Positions 8,962-17,542 of a DNA stretch of 64,000 nucleotides are shown piece by piece. The DNA is taken from positions 1,674,001-1,738,000 of the forward strand of contig CAWIKL010000001.1 of NCBI GenBank assembly GCA_963836665.1, written 5' to 3'. The notes under the pieces are model-generated. The model saw only the letters and a program-made list of their open reading frames with translations, ran no database searches and had not been told where the DNA came from. The stretch's first letter is position 1, and each line of letters starts with the position of its first letter. The position numbers and the translations under genes are program-made. The stretch comes from JAICSD01 sp963836665 (GTDB taxonomy: Bacteria; Acidobacteriota; Vicinamibacteria; Vicinamibacterales; 2-12-FULL-66-21).

Positions 8962-10040
8962 CAGCGTCGCTCCCGGGCCAGGCGCACCGAGGCGAGCGTC
9001 AGCATGGCCAGCGCGTAGACGACGAGCGCGAGCATCTGCGGCCAGAGCAGCGCCAACGGCGTCCCCTTGAGGACGATGCCGCGCAGCGCGACGAGGAAAT
9101 ACCGCGCCGGCACGATGGTGGTGATGAGCTGGAGGGCGTGGGGCATGCTCGAAATCGGGAAGATGAAACCCGACAGCATCAACGTCGGCAGGAACGACGT
9201 GAGCAGCGCCGCCTGGAAGGCGATCTGCTGCGTCTCGGCGACAGTCGAAATGAGCAGCCCGGTACCGAGGGCGCCGATGATGAACAGCGACAGCGCGAAC
9301 AGCAACGACAGCCAGTTGCCGCGCATCGGCAGGCCGAAGAGCGCCATCGCGGCGAGGATGATCAGGGCCGCCGAGGCCAGCGAAATCAGGAAATACGGAA
9401 TGCTCTTGCCGACCACGAACGACATGGTGTCGATCGGCGCCATCCGCACCTGCTCCATCGTGCCTCCTTCCTTCTCGCGCACGATCGACAGGGCCGTCGA
9501 GATCACCGCGGTGATCATCAGGATGTAGGCGATCAAGCCGGGGACGAGGAACAGCGTGCTGCGCAGCTCCGGGTTGTACCAGATGCGCGGTTCCACCGTG
9601 ATCAGCGACGCCGCGGCGCTGCGGACGATGTTGCCGGCATAGCCCATCACTGTCGTGGCGGTGTTGGCGTTCTCGCCGTTGATCAGCATCTGCACCTGCG
9701 GCGGGCGGCCGGCGATCAGGTCGCGGCCGAAGCCCTCGGGGACGATCAACACCGCACGCGCCGCGTTGAGGTTGAGCAGACGGTCGATCTCGGCTGCGGA
9801 ATAGACGTCGCCGATGCGATCGAAGTAGCCGGAGTTGACGAAAGCGCTGACGAGCGCGCGGCTCTGCGTGGTCTGGTCGCGGTCCTGCACCGCCAAGGCG
9901 ATGTGCTTGATGTCCCAGTTGAGGGCGTAGCCGTAGAGGAGGAGAAAAAAGGCCGGCACGAAGACGATGGTCAGCAGGGTCCGGCGGTCGCGCCGGATCT
10001 GGCGCCACTCCTTGCGGAAGACCGCCAGCGCCTTGGTCAT
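8961..10040 (-). CDS. ABC-2 type permease (YbhS/YhhJ-like), first of pair
   Basis: A 359-residue permease with the same architecture as its neighbour: helix 1 (LLTIVFVPAFFLLLYGYAL), a periplasmic domain of about 150 residues with a DXDXT-type segment (VQDRDQTTQSRALVSAF), then five helices. REKEGGTMEQVRMAPI marks the coupling loop and SGFIFPISSMP the last turn. The two permeases are clear paralogues and probably form a heterodimer, as YbhS/YbhR do. The start overlaps the preceding ATPase gene by 4 bp (ATGA), and the stop overlaps the next ATG. Confidence 0.93.
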   Translation of the reverse strand: MTKALAVFRKEWRQIRRDRRTLLTIVFVPAFFLLLYGYALNWDIKHIALAVQDRDQTTQSRALVSAFVNSGYFDRIGDVYSAAEIDRLLNLNAARAVLIVPEGFGRDLIAGRPPQVQMLINGENANTATTVMGYAGNIVRSAAASLITVEPRIWYNPELRSTLFLVPGLIAYILMITAVISTALSIVREKEGGTMEQVRMAPIDTMSFVVGKSIPYFLISLASAALIILAAMALFGLPMRGNWLSLLFALSLFIIGALGTGLLISTVAETQQIAFQAALLTSFLPTLMLSGFIFPISSMPHALQLITTIVPARYFLVALRGIVLKGTPLALLWPQMLALVVYALAMLTLASVRLARERR

Positions 10041-11044
10041 CTCGACGCTCGCTCGTTTCTGTCCGGATTGAACCGATCGACGACGTCGAGAAAGACATCT
10101 TCAAGGGAAGGGCTGACCGGCGAGACGGCGTCGACGGCGATGCCGGCGTCGCGCAACCGCGCGCTGACGCTGTCGGGCGTGAGCGCGGCGTCGCGCAGGA
10201 CGGCGTGGACGGCGGTGCCAAACAGGCTCGTCTTCTCGACCCCGGGAGTCGCATCGAGTATGCGCATCGCGTCGACGGCGCTGTCGGTGCGGATCTCGAG
10301 GATCGGCCGGCCGTCGAAGACACGCTTGACCTCCGAGGTGGTTCCGATCGCGGCGAGGCGGCCGGCGTGAATCAGCGCGACGCGGTGGCAGCGCTCCGCC
10401 TCGTCGAGGTAATGCGTCGTGACCAGCACCGTCACCCCCGACTGCGACAGCGTGTCGATGAGGCGCCAGAACTGGCGGCGGGAGAGCGGATCGACGCCGC
10501 CGGTCGGCTCATCGAGGAAGAGAATCGCCGGCTGGTGCAGGATGGCGCAACCAAGCGCGAGCCGCTGGCGCCAGCCCCCGGCCAGGTCGCGCGCGAGCGT
10601 GTTTTCGCGGCCCGCCAGACCGGCCATCTCGAGGACGAAGCGCCGCCGCTCCGCCAGCTGTCGCGCGTCGAGGCCGTAGACGCCGCCGAAGAAGCGGATG
10701 TTCTGGTCCACCGTCAGCAGCTCATAGAGCGAGAAGCGCTGCGACATGTAGCCGATGCGGGTCTTCACCCCTTCGGGATCGCGGGCCACGTCGACGCCGC
10801 CGACCGTGGCCGTGCCGGACGTCGGCGCGAGCAGGCCGCACAGCATGCGGATGGTCGTCGACTTGCCGGCGCCGTTGCTGCCGAGAAAGCCGAAGATCTC
10901 GCCACGGCTGACGTCGAAGCTGACGTTGTCGACCGCGACGAACGCGCCGAAACGCCGGGTCAGGCCGCGCACTGCGATGGCGGCCCGCGGTGGGTCTGAA
11001 ACGCCCGGATTCGGCGGGTCGGCAAGACCGGGTTTACTGGCCAA
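10037..11044 (-). CDS. ABC transporter ATPase 1 (YbhF C-half-like)
   Basis: A 335-residue ATP-binding subunit. Walker A is GSNGAGKST, the Q-loop MSQRFSLYELLT, Walker B FLDEPTGGVDP with its catalytic Glu, and the H-loop His is present (TTHYLDEAERC). The signature motif is degenerate, LAGGWRQ instead of LSGGxxQ, as is usual for the second half of YbhF. A C-terminal domain of about 90 residues ends in PSLEDVFLDVV, typical of DrrA/YbhF ATPases. The gene overlaps tolC by 11 bp and the permease by 4 bp. It most likely pairs with ATPase 2 (12350-13279) to make an asymmetric dimer. Confidence 0.92.
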   Translation of the reverse strand: MASKPGLADPPNPGVSDPPRAAIAVRGLTRRFGAFVAVDNVSFDVSRGEIFGFLGSNGAGKSTTIRMLCGLLAPTSGTATVGGVDVARDPEGVKTRIGYMSQRFSLYELLTVDQNIRFFGGVYGLDARQLAERRRFVLEMAGLAGRENTLARDLAGGWRQRLALGCAILHQPAILFLDEPTGGVDPLSRRQFWRLIDTLSQSGVTVLVTTHYLDEAERCHRVALIHAGRLAAIGTTSEVKRVFDGRPILEIRTDSAVDAMRILDATPGVEKTSLFGTAVHAVLRDAALTPDSVSARLRDAGIAVDAVSPVSPSLEDVFLDVVDRFNPDRNERASR

Positions 11045-12353
11045 TCGCCCGCTCCAGCCGCGCCTCGGCGAGGCGGGCGTTGGCGACGGCGCGGGTGCGA
11101 TCGAGCTCGGCCTGCAGGCGCGCCACCTGGGCGTCGAGCACGTCGGTCGGGGTTGCGACGCCGGCGCGGTAGCGTTCCCCGACCGCGCGCTCGGCCTCCG
11201 CCGCGGCGCGGACTTCGTCGGCGGCGGCGGTGACCGCCTGCCGGCTCGACTCGAGCTCCAGGGCGCGCTGGCGCACTTCGAAGGTCACCTGGCGATCGAA
11301 ATCCTGGACGCGCGTGCGCAGCGCCGCCGCGTTGGCGCGCGCCTCGCCCGTTTCCGCACCGCGCCGGCCGCCGTCCCAGAGCGTCCAGGTCATGTTGATC
11401 GAGGCGTCCCAGGACGTCGCCCACACGGCGGCGCGGGGAAAATTGCGCGGGTTCGGGCTGGCGTAATCGAAGCCGCTGCCGACGCCGACCTGCGGCCACT
11501 TCGTCGACGACAGGGCGGCGGCGCGGAGATCGGCCGAGGCGGCTCGCTGTTCGAGGGCCTGCCGCTCGGGGCGCGCGCGCAGCGCGCGCGCGATGAAATC
11601 GGCGACGGCCGTGCTGTCGGTGACGCGCGCGAACTGCGGATTGTCCGGCGGCGCCGGATCGACGAGCGCGACCGGCCCTGGCGGCGCTCCCGTCAACCGC
11701 TGCAGGTCCGCCTCGGCGACGCCGCGCAGGTTCGCGGCTTCGACCGCGAGTACGCGCTGATGCGACACCTGCGCCTCGGCCGAGGATACGTCATTGGGCG
11801 GGATCAGCCCCGACACCAAGCGGCTGCGGACGTCGCGCAGGTGCGCGTCGGCGGCGTCGAGCGACCGGCGCAGCACGTCCTCGGTGTCCTGCGCCGTCAG
11901 CACGGCGTAGAAGGCGCGGGTAATCTCCAGTCGCAGGTCAGCGCGCGCCGCCTCGAGATCCTTGCCGACGGCCGTCCGTTCGGCGTTCGCCGCGTCGATG
12001 AGCGCATCCGTGCGGCCGCCGGTGTAGATCGGCCACTGCAGGTCGAGGCGCGTGCGGTAGTTGTCGGGAATGTCGGGATAGACAACGACGCGCGACGGTC
12101 CGGGCGCGATCACGGAGAACTCCTCGACATGGTTGGTGCGGGTGTAGCCCCCCTGCAGCGCGACCGTAGGCAACAGCGCGTCGTGGTAGCCCTGCGCCGC
12201 GAAGCCGGCCGCCTCCTGGCGCGCCTGCAGCTCGGCGAGGCGCTGGCTGTTGGCCAGCCCCTGCGTGATGGCCTGATCGAGGGTGAGCGGGGCCGCCGGC
12301 TGCGCCGAGGCCGCCGCGGGGAGGAGGATCATCGCGACAACGAACCTGTTCAT
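11034..12353 (-). CDS. TolC-family outer-membrane efflux protein
   Basis: A 439-residue protein with a signal peptide ending near SAQPA, then two outer-membrane-efflux repeats, each with long alanine/glutamate-rich helices. LTLDQAITQGLANSQRLAEL opens the first. The second has the characteristic YRAGVATPTDVLDAQ, corresponding to the TolC YxxGxxxxxDVL motif. ATG at 12353 forms an ATGA overlap with the ATPase 2 stop. It provides the outer-membrane duct for the efflux operon. Its position between the two ATPase genes is unusual, since in YbhGFSR-type loci the ATPase is one fused gene and the outer-membrane partner is encoded elsewhere. Confidence 0.92.
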   Translation of the reverse strand: MNRFVVAMILLPAAASAQPAAPLTLDQAITQGLANSQRLAELQARQEAAGFAAQGYHDALLPTVALQGGYTRTNHVEEFSVIAPGPSRVVVYPDIPDNYRTRLDLQWPIYTGGRTDALIDAANAERTAVGKDLEAARADLRLEITRAFYAVLTAQDTEDVLRRSLDAADAHLRDVRSRLVSGLIPPNDVSSAEAQVSHQRVLAVEAANLRGVAEADLQRLTGAPPGPVALVDPAPPDNPQFARVTDSTAVADFIARALRARPERQALEQRAASADLRAAALSSTKWPQVGVGSGFDYASPNPRNFPRAAVWATSWDASINMTWTLWDGGRRGAETGEARANAAALRTRVQDFDRQVTFEVRQRALELESSRQAVTAAADEVRAAAEAERAVGERYRAGVATPTDVLDAQVARLQAELDRTRAVANARLAEARLERAIGQ

Positions 12354-13279
12354 GATGGGCCGCCTGTGATCAGTTCGATGAAAACGTCTTCGAGCGACGC
12401 GCCGATCGGACGGACGTCGAGGGGACGGATGCCAGCCGCGGTCAGCGCCGCGGTCACATCGCCGGCCAGCGCCCTGGCGTCGCCGGCGGCGGCGCGCACG
12501 TGCGCGCGATCGCCGAACGACTGCACGTCGGCGACGCCGGGCAGGCGCGACAGCAGATCGATCGGCGGCCGAGGTGTGTCGGTGACGACCTCGAGCAGCT
12601 GTCCGGCGAGCGTTCCTTGCAGCCGCGACGGCTGGTCGAGGGCGAGCAGCCGTCCCTGGTGGAGGAGCGCGACGCGGGCGCAGCGCTCCGCTTCGTCGAG
12701 ATAGGGCGTCGTCATGACGATGGTCAGCCCGCGCGAGAGGAACTCCGACAGCAGCTTCCAGAACTCGCGCCGCGATACTGGATCGACCCCGGTCGTCGGC
12801 TCGTCGAGCAGCAGCACGCGTGGCTCGTGGACGAGGGTGCAGGCCAGCGCCAGCTTCTGCTTCATGCCGCCCGAGAGGCGGTCGGCGCGGCGGGCACGGA
12901 ACGGCGTGAGCTGAGTCATGTCGAGCAGCCAATCGCGCGCCGGCTGGTAGCGCCGGACGCCGTGGATCTCGGCAAAGAAGGCGATGTTCTCGTCGATGGT
13001 CAAATCGCCATAGAGGCTGAAGCGCTGGGAGAGATAGCCGATGTCGCCGGTGATGGCGCGGTGCTCGGCGACCGGATCGCGGCCGAGGACCCGCACCGTG
13101 CCGCCGTCGGGCGCGAGCAGGCCGCAGGCCAGGCGAATCGTTGTCGTCTTGCCGGCACCGTCGGGGCCGATCAGGCCGAACATTTCGCCGCGGGCGACCT
13201 CGAAGGCGAGGCCGTTGAGCGCAGTGACGCTGCCGTAGCGTCGCGTGACGTTGGCGAACGCGATCGCCGTCTCGCTCAT
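12350..13279 (-). CDS. ABC transporter ATPase 2 (YbhF N-half-like)
   Basis: A 309-residue ATPase. Walker A is GPDGAGKTT, the signature canonical (LSGGMKQKLAL), and Walker B is LLDEPTTGVDP. The H-loop His is replaced by Pro (TTPYLDEAERC). The C-terminal extension ends with ASLEDVFIELI. Its defects are the mirror image of those in ATPase 1. In a dimer one composite site would be fully canonical (ATPase 1 Walker/H-loop plus this signature) and the other degenerate. ATG at 13279 and the HlyD stop form an ATGA overlap. Confidence 0.92.
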   Translation of the reverse strand: MSETAIAFANVTRRYGSVTALNGLAFEVARGEMFGLIGPDGAGKTTTIRLACGLLAPDGGTVRVLGRDPVAEHRAITGDIGYLSQRFSLYGDLTIDENIAFFAEIHGVRRYQPARDWLLDMTQLTPFRARRADRLSGGMKQKLALACTLVHEPRVLLLDEPTTGVDPVSRREFWKLLSEFLSRGLTIVMTTPYLDEAERCARVALLHQGRLLALDQPSRLQGTLAGQLLEVVTDTPRPPIDLLSRLPGVADVQSFGDRAHVRAAAGDARALAGDVTAALTAAGIRPLDVRPIGASLEDVFIELITGGPS

Positions 13280-14301
13280 TGACCGCCGCTCCGTGCGCCG
13301 GCTCCGAGATCGGCCTCGACGGGCATGCCGGGCTTGAGGATGCCGGCGTGGTTGTCGGCCGTCACCTTGATGCGGTAGACCAGCTTCGACCGCTCTTCCG
13401 CGGTCTGGACGTTGCGGGGCGTGAATTCCGCCTTCGGCGAAATGAAGGTGATCGTGCCGGCCAGGCGCTGGCCGGCGTCGGTGACGAGCGCCGCCGCCTG
13501 TCCGATCGTGAGCCGCGGCACGAGGCGCTCGTCGACGTAGACGTTGGCCCAGGCGTGATCGATGTCGGTGATGACGACAATCGGCGCGTGCGGGGCGACC
13601 ATTTCGCCGCCGTGCAGGATCTTCGACGTGACGATGCCGGCGGCCGGCGCTGTGACGACGGCATCCGTGATGTCTTTGTGGATGGTGGCGATCTGCGCGT
13701 CGATGCCTTCGACGCGGGCGGCCGCGGCCTCGATTTCCTGCGGGCGGGCGCCGGCCTTGAGCCGGGCCAGGGTGTCTGCGGCTGCCTGGGCGCGATCCTG
13801 GGCGCCGCGGACGCGGGCGACCGCCACGTCGCGCCGGGTCACGGCGTCGTCGCGCTGCTTGACGGAACCGGCGCTGGCGCGCAGCAGGTTCTCGAAGCGC
13901 TCGACGTCGGCCGCGGCGGCGCTGGCATCGGCCTGCGCGGCGTTGACGTCGGCCTGCGCCGCCTGGGCCTGGGCCTGGGCCTGGCGGATGTCTTCGGGAC
14001 GCGAGCCGGCCTTGAGCAGCGCGAGCTGCGCGGCGGCCTGGCCGCGCTCGGCGGTGGCGCGGCGCAGGGCGAGCGCGGCGTCGGCGGTGTCGATACGCGC
14101 AATCGGATCGCCGGCGGCGACGCGGTCTCCCTCGTTGACGCGCACCTCGAGGAGCCGCCCGCCGACCTCGGCGGCGACGCGCACGTCGGTTGCCTCGACG
14201 TAGCCCGACGCGCGGGTCGAGGGCAGATCCGCCGCGGCGTGGCACGCCGACAGGACGAGCGACAGGACGACCAGGTGCCCGGGACTCGGGACTGTGCTCA
14301 T
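13276..14301 (-). CDS. HlyD/YbhG-family periplasmic adaptor lipoprotein
   Basis: A 341-residue membrane-fusion protein linking the inner-membrane pump to TolC. It starts with a lipoprotein signal (lipobox LSAC, Cys20). A biotinyl-lipoyl half (VNEGDRVAAGDPIARIDTAD) follows, then a long alanine-rich coiled-coil hairpin (about 75-195), the second lipoyl half (VVTAPAAGIVTSKILHGGE) and a beta-barrel region up to GMPVEADLGAG. YbhG-type adaptors are usually anchored by a signal anchor, so the lipoprotein form is a small variation. The start overlaps the TetR stop (ATGA), showing one operon from TetR to the permeases. Confidence 0.92.
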   Translation of the reverse strand: MSTVPSPGHLVVLSLVLSACHAAADLPSTRASGYVEATDVRVAAEVGGRLLEVRVNEGDRVAAGDPIARIDTADAALALRRATAERGQAAAQLALLKAGSRPEDIRQAQAQAQAAQADVNAAQADASAAAADVERFENLLRASAGSVKQRDDAVTRRDVAVARVRGAQDRAQAAADTLARLKAGARPQEIEAAAARVEGIDAQIATIHKDITDAVVTAPAAGIVTSKILHGGEMVAPHAPIVVITDIDHAWANVYVDERLVPRLTIGQAAALVTDAGQRLAGTITFISPKAEFTPRNVQTAEERSKLVYRIKVTADNHAGILKPGMPVEADLGAGARSGGQ

Positions 14302-14928
14302 GAGATTTTTCCTTCGAGCTGCGCCAGGGCGAGCTGCTGGATGTGGAGGACGATCTCGTCGACGCGCAGGGCCGCGGATCCGAGCGTGCCGCGTCGATCG
14401 AGACGGCGGCGGAGGCGCGCGGTCGCGAAGTAGAACATCAGCGGCGCGATGATGCCGCCGTGGAGGACGAGCGGGTCGACGCGGCCGAAGCAACCGGCGC
14501 GCACCCCGTCGTCGAGGATGGCGCGGAGCGCGGCGAGCACGCCATGGACGTGTGCGACCGTGGCGTGATCGATGTGCTGGCCGCCTTCGGCAATCTCGCG
14601 CAGCCAGAATCGGCGGGAAGTGCGGACGCGCCGCGGCTTCGCCGGCGATGGCCTCGACATAGGCGCGGACCTTGTCGGCGGCGGCGGCGTCCGAGGCCGC
14701 GGCCGCGGCGACGCGGGTGTGGACGGCGGCAAACATGTCGTTGAGAATCTCGCGGTAGAGGGCGGCCTTGCCGGCGAAGTGGTAGTAGATCATCGCCTTG
14801 TTCAAGCGCGCGGCGCGGGCGATGCGGTCGACGCTGGCGCCGGCGTAGCCGCGGGCGGCGAACTCTTTGGCGGCGGCGGCGAAAATACGCGCGCGGGAGG
14901 CGGACGGGCGAGTGGCGGGCCGGGCCAT
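14298..14928 (-). pseudogene. TetR/AcrR-family repressor (CecR-like) with a single-base frameshift
   Basis: The N-terminal helix-turn-helix is intact (RARIFAAAAKEFAARGYAGAS, IARAARLNKAMIYYHFAGKAALYREIL). Near residue 107 the frame breaks: the minus strand reads CGATTCTGG at 14612-14604. Removing one T gives PPIWLREIAEGG, and the second frame then continues to a normal C-terminus (GGIIAPLMFYFATARLRRRL). The corrected product is 209 residues, normal for the family. It heads the efflux operon and faces a perfect palindrome next to its promoter, so it is presumably the local repressor. If the insertion is real, the operon may be derepressed. Confidence 0.85.
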
Positions 14929-14932
14929 TTCG

Positions 14933-14952
14933 TTAACTAACTAGATAGTTAA
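14933..14952 (-). promoter_or_regulatory. Palindromic TetR operator TTAACTA-N6-TAGTTAA
   Basis: A perfect 7+7 inverted repeat with a 6-bp centre starts 5 bp before the tetR start codon and covers the -10 region. A 20-bp symmetrical site here is just what a TetR dimer would need for autorepression of the efflux operon. Binding is inferred. Confidence 0.7.
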
Positions 14953-14975
14953 TACAGTGGACCGGCGCTTGTCAA
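14953..14975 (-). promoter_or_regulatory. Upstream half of the efflux-operon promoter (-35 TTGACA)
   Basis: On the minus strand a consensus TTGACA at 14975-14970 is followed 15-18 nt later by TATTAACT, which overlaps the palindromic operator. This places the operator over the -10 box and transcription start. Confidence 0.6.
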
Positions 14976-15000
14976 ATCGCGGCGGACCAGAGCCAGTCCG

Positions 15001-15741
15001 CTACAGCAGCTGCGAGAGCCTGGCGTAGCCGGCGCGGCTCACTGGCAGGCGCGTCCCGTCGCGCAGGATCGCCATCCGGCTGTCCTTGGCGTAGAGCTCC
15101 ACCTTGGCGATGCGATCGACGTTGAGGATGAACGAGCGGTGCACGCGGACGAAGCGAGCCGGCTCGAGCGAGCTCTCGACGGCGGCGAGGGTCTGGTCCT
15201 TAAGGTAGGACTTGCCGTCCGACTTGAACGCGACATAGTCGTCCTGGGCCTCGACATAGTCGATCTTGTCGACCGGCAGGACGTGGACGTTGGCGCCATC
15301 GCGGATCAAGACCCGCCCGGCATAGCCGGATCGCGGCCGCGCGTCGCGGACGATGGCCTCGACGTCGGTCGGTGCCTTGGCGCGCAGCCGTTCGCGCGCG
15401 CGGGCGATTGCTTCCTCGAAGCGCTCGGCACTGAACGGTTTGAGCAGGTAGTCGATCGCGTGCACCTCGAACGCGCGCAGCGCATATTGATCGTAAGCGG
15501 TGATAAAGACGACGGGCTGCTCGCGCCCGAGCAGTTCCAGGACTTCGAAGCCGTCGAGCTTGGGCATCTGCACGTCGAGCAGGACCAGGTCGGGCTGGAG
15601 CTCGCTCACCGCCTTGACCGCTTCGAAACCGTTGGCGCATTCGGCGACAATCTCAATCAGCGCGTCGGCGGCCGCGTATTCGCGCACCACCGCGCGCGAC
15701 AGCGGCTCGTCGTCGACGATCACGATCCTGAGCGGTTGCAT
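15001..15741 (-). CDS. LytTR-family response regulator
   Basis: A 246-residue regulator: a receiver domain (VIVDDEPLSR, acceptor Asp56 in LVLLDVQMPKLDG, Lys in YLLKPFSAERFEEAI) and a LytTR DNA-binding domain (HVLPVDKIDYVEAQDDYVAF, then RVHRSFILNVDRI). It is the output partner of the LytS-like kinase upstream, whose stop overlaps this ATG by one base. LytTR proteins bind direct repeats and commonly control envelope or extracellular functions. The LiaF-like neighbours suggest cell-envelope stress here. Confidence 0.94.
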   Translation of the reverse strand: MQPLRIVIVDDEPLSRAVVREYAAADALIEIVAECANGFEAVKAVSELQPDLVLLDVQMPKLDGFEVLELLGREQPVVFITAYDQYALRAFEVHAIDYLLKPFSAERFEEAIARARERLRAKAPTDVEAIVRDARPRSGYAGRVLIRDGANVHVLPVDKIDYVEAQDDYVAFKSDGKSYLKDQTLAAVESSLEPARFVRVHRSFILNVDRIAKVELYAKDSRMAILRDGTRLPVSRAGYARLSQLL

Positions 15742-16790
15742 CAGAGGGGTATCTCCAGGCGGGCGACGAAGCGGCCATCGCGCTCCTCGGTCTGCAGTGC
15801 CGCGTCGTGGCCGTAGATACTCTGCAGCCGCTCGCGCACGTTACGCAAGCCGAGGCCGGTGCCGCGGCCGGCCGGACGCTGAGGATCGCACGGGTTCTCG
15901 ACAGTGACGGCGACTGTCGCGGCCCGCCTCTCCGCGCGCACGCGCACGCAGCCGCCGTCGAGGACGTGGGCGACGCCGTGCGTCACGGCGTTCTCGACGA
16001 GCGGCTGCAGGAGCAGCGGCGGCACTTCGCAGCCCTGCGCCGCGGCGTCGGCAAGGACATCGGTCTGCAGCCGCGGCCCGAATCGCACCTGCTCGATGGC
16101 CAGGAACCGCTGGGCCAGGGCGAGCTCGCTCGCCAGCGGGATCCGCCGCCGCGCGCCGAGCGCCAGTGTCTCGCGCAGGAAATCGGCGAGCAGCAGGCAC
16201 ATTCGCCGCGCCGCCGCGGGATCCGCCGTGGTCAGCGCGCTGATCGACTGCAGGCTGTTGAAAAGAAAGTGCGGATCGATCTGCGCCCGCAGCGCGCGCA
16301 ACTCGGCCTCACGGGCCAGCACCTGCAGCTCGAACCCGCGCCGTTCCGCGTCGCGCGAGACCTCGAACGCGGCGGCCAGGTAGCTCAACGCCATCGCCAG
16401 CAGATACAACAGGAAGCCGAAGGCGAAGAGTGTCGGCGCGCCGGCGCGGAAGCTGGCCGGGACGTCGGAACGGATGAGCAGCGAAACGATCAGTCCCATC
16501 CAGCCGCGCGCCAGCAGCAGCCACATCGCGCTCGACACGAACGACGCGGCGACGGCGGTGACGGCGACGCGCACCGGCCCGACCCGCTCGACCGGGGCAC
16601 CGCCGGTCACGTACCACGCCGAAAGGCTGAGGAACCCGTAGGCGACCGACAGCGGGACGGCGGTGACGAGCGCGTCGCGCCAGCCGAGCGCCCCCTGCAA
16701 CGCGAGCAGCGCTGCGAGCAGGACGCCAAGCGGGATCCAGATCGCCAAGTAGACGATCAGGCGCCAGGGCCGACCCAGGATCGGGTGCAT
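15741..16790 (-). CDS. LytS/YehU-like sensor histidine kinase
   Basis: A 349-residue kinase with four predicted membrane helices in residues 10-142, a short coiled coil, the His_kinase domain with His174 in IDPHFLFNSLQS, and a HATPase domain (PLVENAVTHGVAH, GRGTGLGLRNVRERL). There is no large extracellular domain, so the signal is probably sensed in the membrane. ATG at 16790 was chosen because the helices begin right after it. It is separated by 17 bp from the LiaF-like gene and overlaps the regulator gene, so it forms one operon with both. Confidence 0.93.
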   Translation of the reverse strand: MHPILGRPWRLIVYLAIWIPLGVLLAALLALQGALGWRDALVTAVPLSVAYGFLSLSAWYVTGGAPVERVGPVRVAVTAVAASFVSSAMWLLLARGWMGLIVSLLIRSDVPASFRAGAPTLFAFGFLLYLLAMALSYLAAAFEVSRDAERRGFELQVLAREAELRALRAQIDPHFLFNSLQSISALTTADPAAARRMCLLLADFLRETLALGARRRIPLASELALAQRFLAIEQVRFGPRLQTDVLADAAAQGCEVPPLLLQPLVENAVTHGVAHVLDGGCVRVRAERRAATVAVTVENPCDPQRPAGRGTGLGLRNVRERLQSIYGHDAALQTEERDGRFVARLEIPL

Positions 16791-16807
16791 GCTCTTGGGG
16801 TGTCCGA

Positions 16808-17542
16808 CTAGGCGTCCATCCGCCGCGGATTCTTCACCGCGCACCCGCCCATCACCAGCAGGCCGCGGAGAACGAGCCGCTTGTCGCCGTTCTGCGGCGG
16901 GTGGGTCTTGTCCTCGATGCCGCCCATGATCGGGACGACGCGTGAGACGACGGTCCAGTCGTCCGGAATCTTGATGTCGATGCCGCCCCAGAACGCGAAG
17001 ATGTCGATCACCGCTTCGCCGCCCGGGGCGATCGACGCCTGGCGCAGATCGATTTCGCAGCCACCCATGACCGCGGTCAGATCGGCGCCGCGGAAATTCT
17101 GCGCGTTGCTGCGCCGCAGGACGCCGCCCATGATCGCCAGCGCGCTGAAATCGGCCTCGCTCTCGGCGCCGCGCGACCGGCTGCGCCCGCCGAAGCCGCG
17201 CCAGACCATATAGCCGCCGAGGAACACGAGAAACAACGGCATCACTTCGCGCGCGTCGATGCGGAAGTAGACGATCCGCTCGATCAGCATCCACGCGCCG
17301 ATCGATACGAAGATGAGGCCGCCGAACCAGCCATGGCCGCTCCGCGCCGCCTGGTAGAGCTTGAGCATCCCGATGGCCACCAGACCGGCGGGCCAGTACT
17401 GCAGGTAGTCGCGGGCGTCGATGATTTCGAGGTTGTCGAGCGTGAACAACACGCCGACTGCGATGACCATCAGCCCGAACATCGCCTGCACGGTCGCGCG
17501 CGGACGGTCGCTGCGGGGTGCGCCGGGCGCATCGATCGTCAT
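16808..17542 (-). CDS. LiaF-like membrane protein (DUF5668 plus LiaF C-terminal domain)
   Basis: A 244-residue protein. Four hydrophobic segments in the first about 130 residues form a LiaI/LiaF-type transmembrane region. The C-terminal half is a beta-rich domain with repeated IMGG motifs (LAIMGGVLRRS, AVMGGCEIDL, VVPIMGGIEDK) typical of the cell-wall-active antibiotic response domain. In Firmicutes LiaF restrains the LiaSR two-component system. Its place between another DUF5668-like gene and the LytS kinase suggests a comparable sensing or damping role, which is inferred. Confidence 0.85.
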   Translation of the reverse strand: MTIDAPGAPRSDRPRATVQAMFGLMVIAVGVLFTLDNLEIIDARDYLQYWPAGLVAIGMLKLYQAARSGHGWFGGLIFVSIGAWMLIERIVYFRIDAREVMPLFLVFLGGYMVWRGFGGRSRSRGAESEADFSALAIMGGVLRRSNAQNFRGADLTAVMGGCEIDLRQASIAPGGEAVIDIFAFWGGIDIKIPDDWTVVSRVVPIMGGIEDKTHPPQNGDKRLVLRGLLVMGGCAVKNPRRMDA

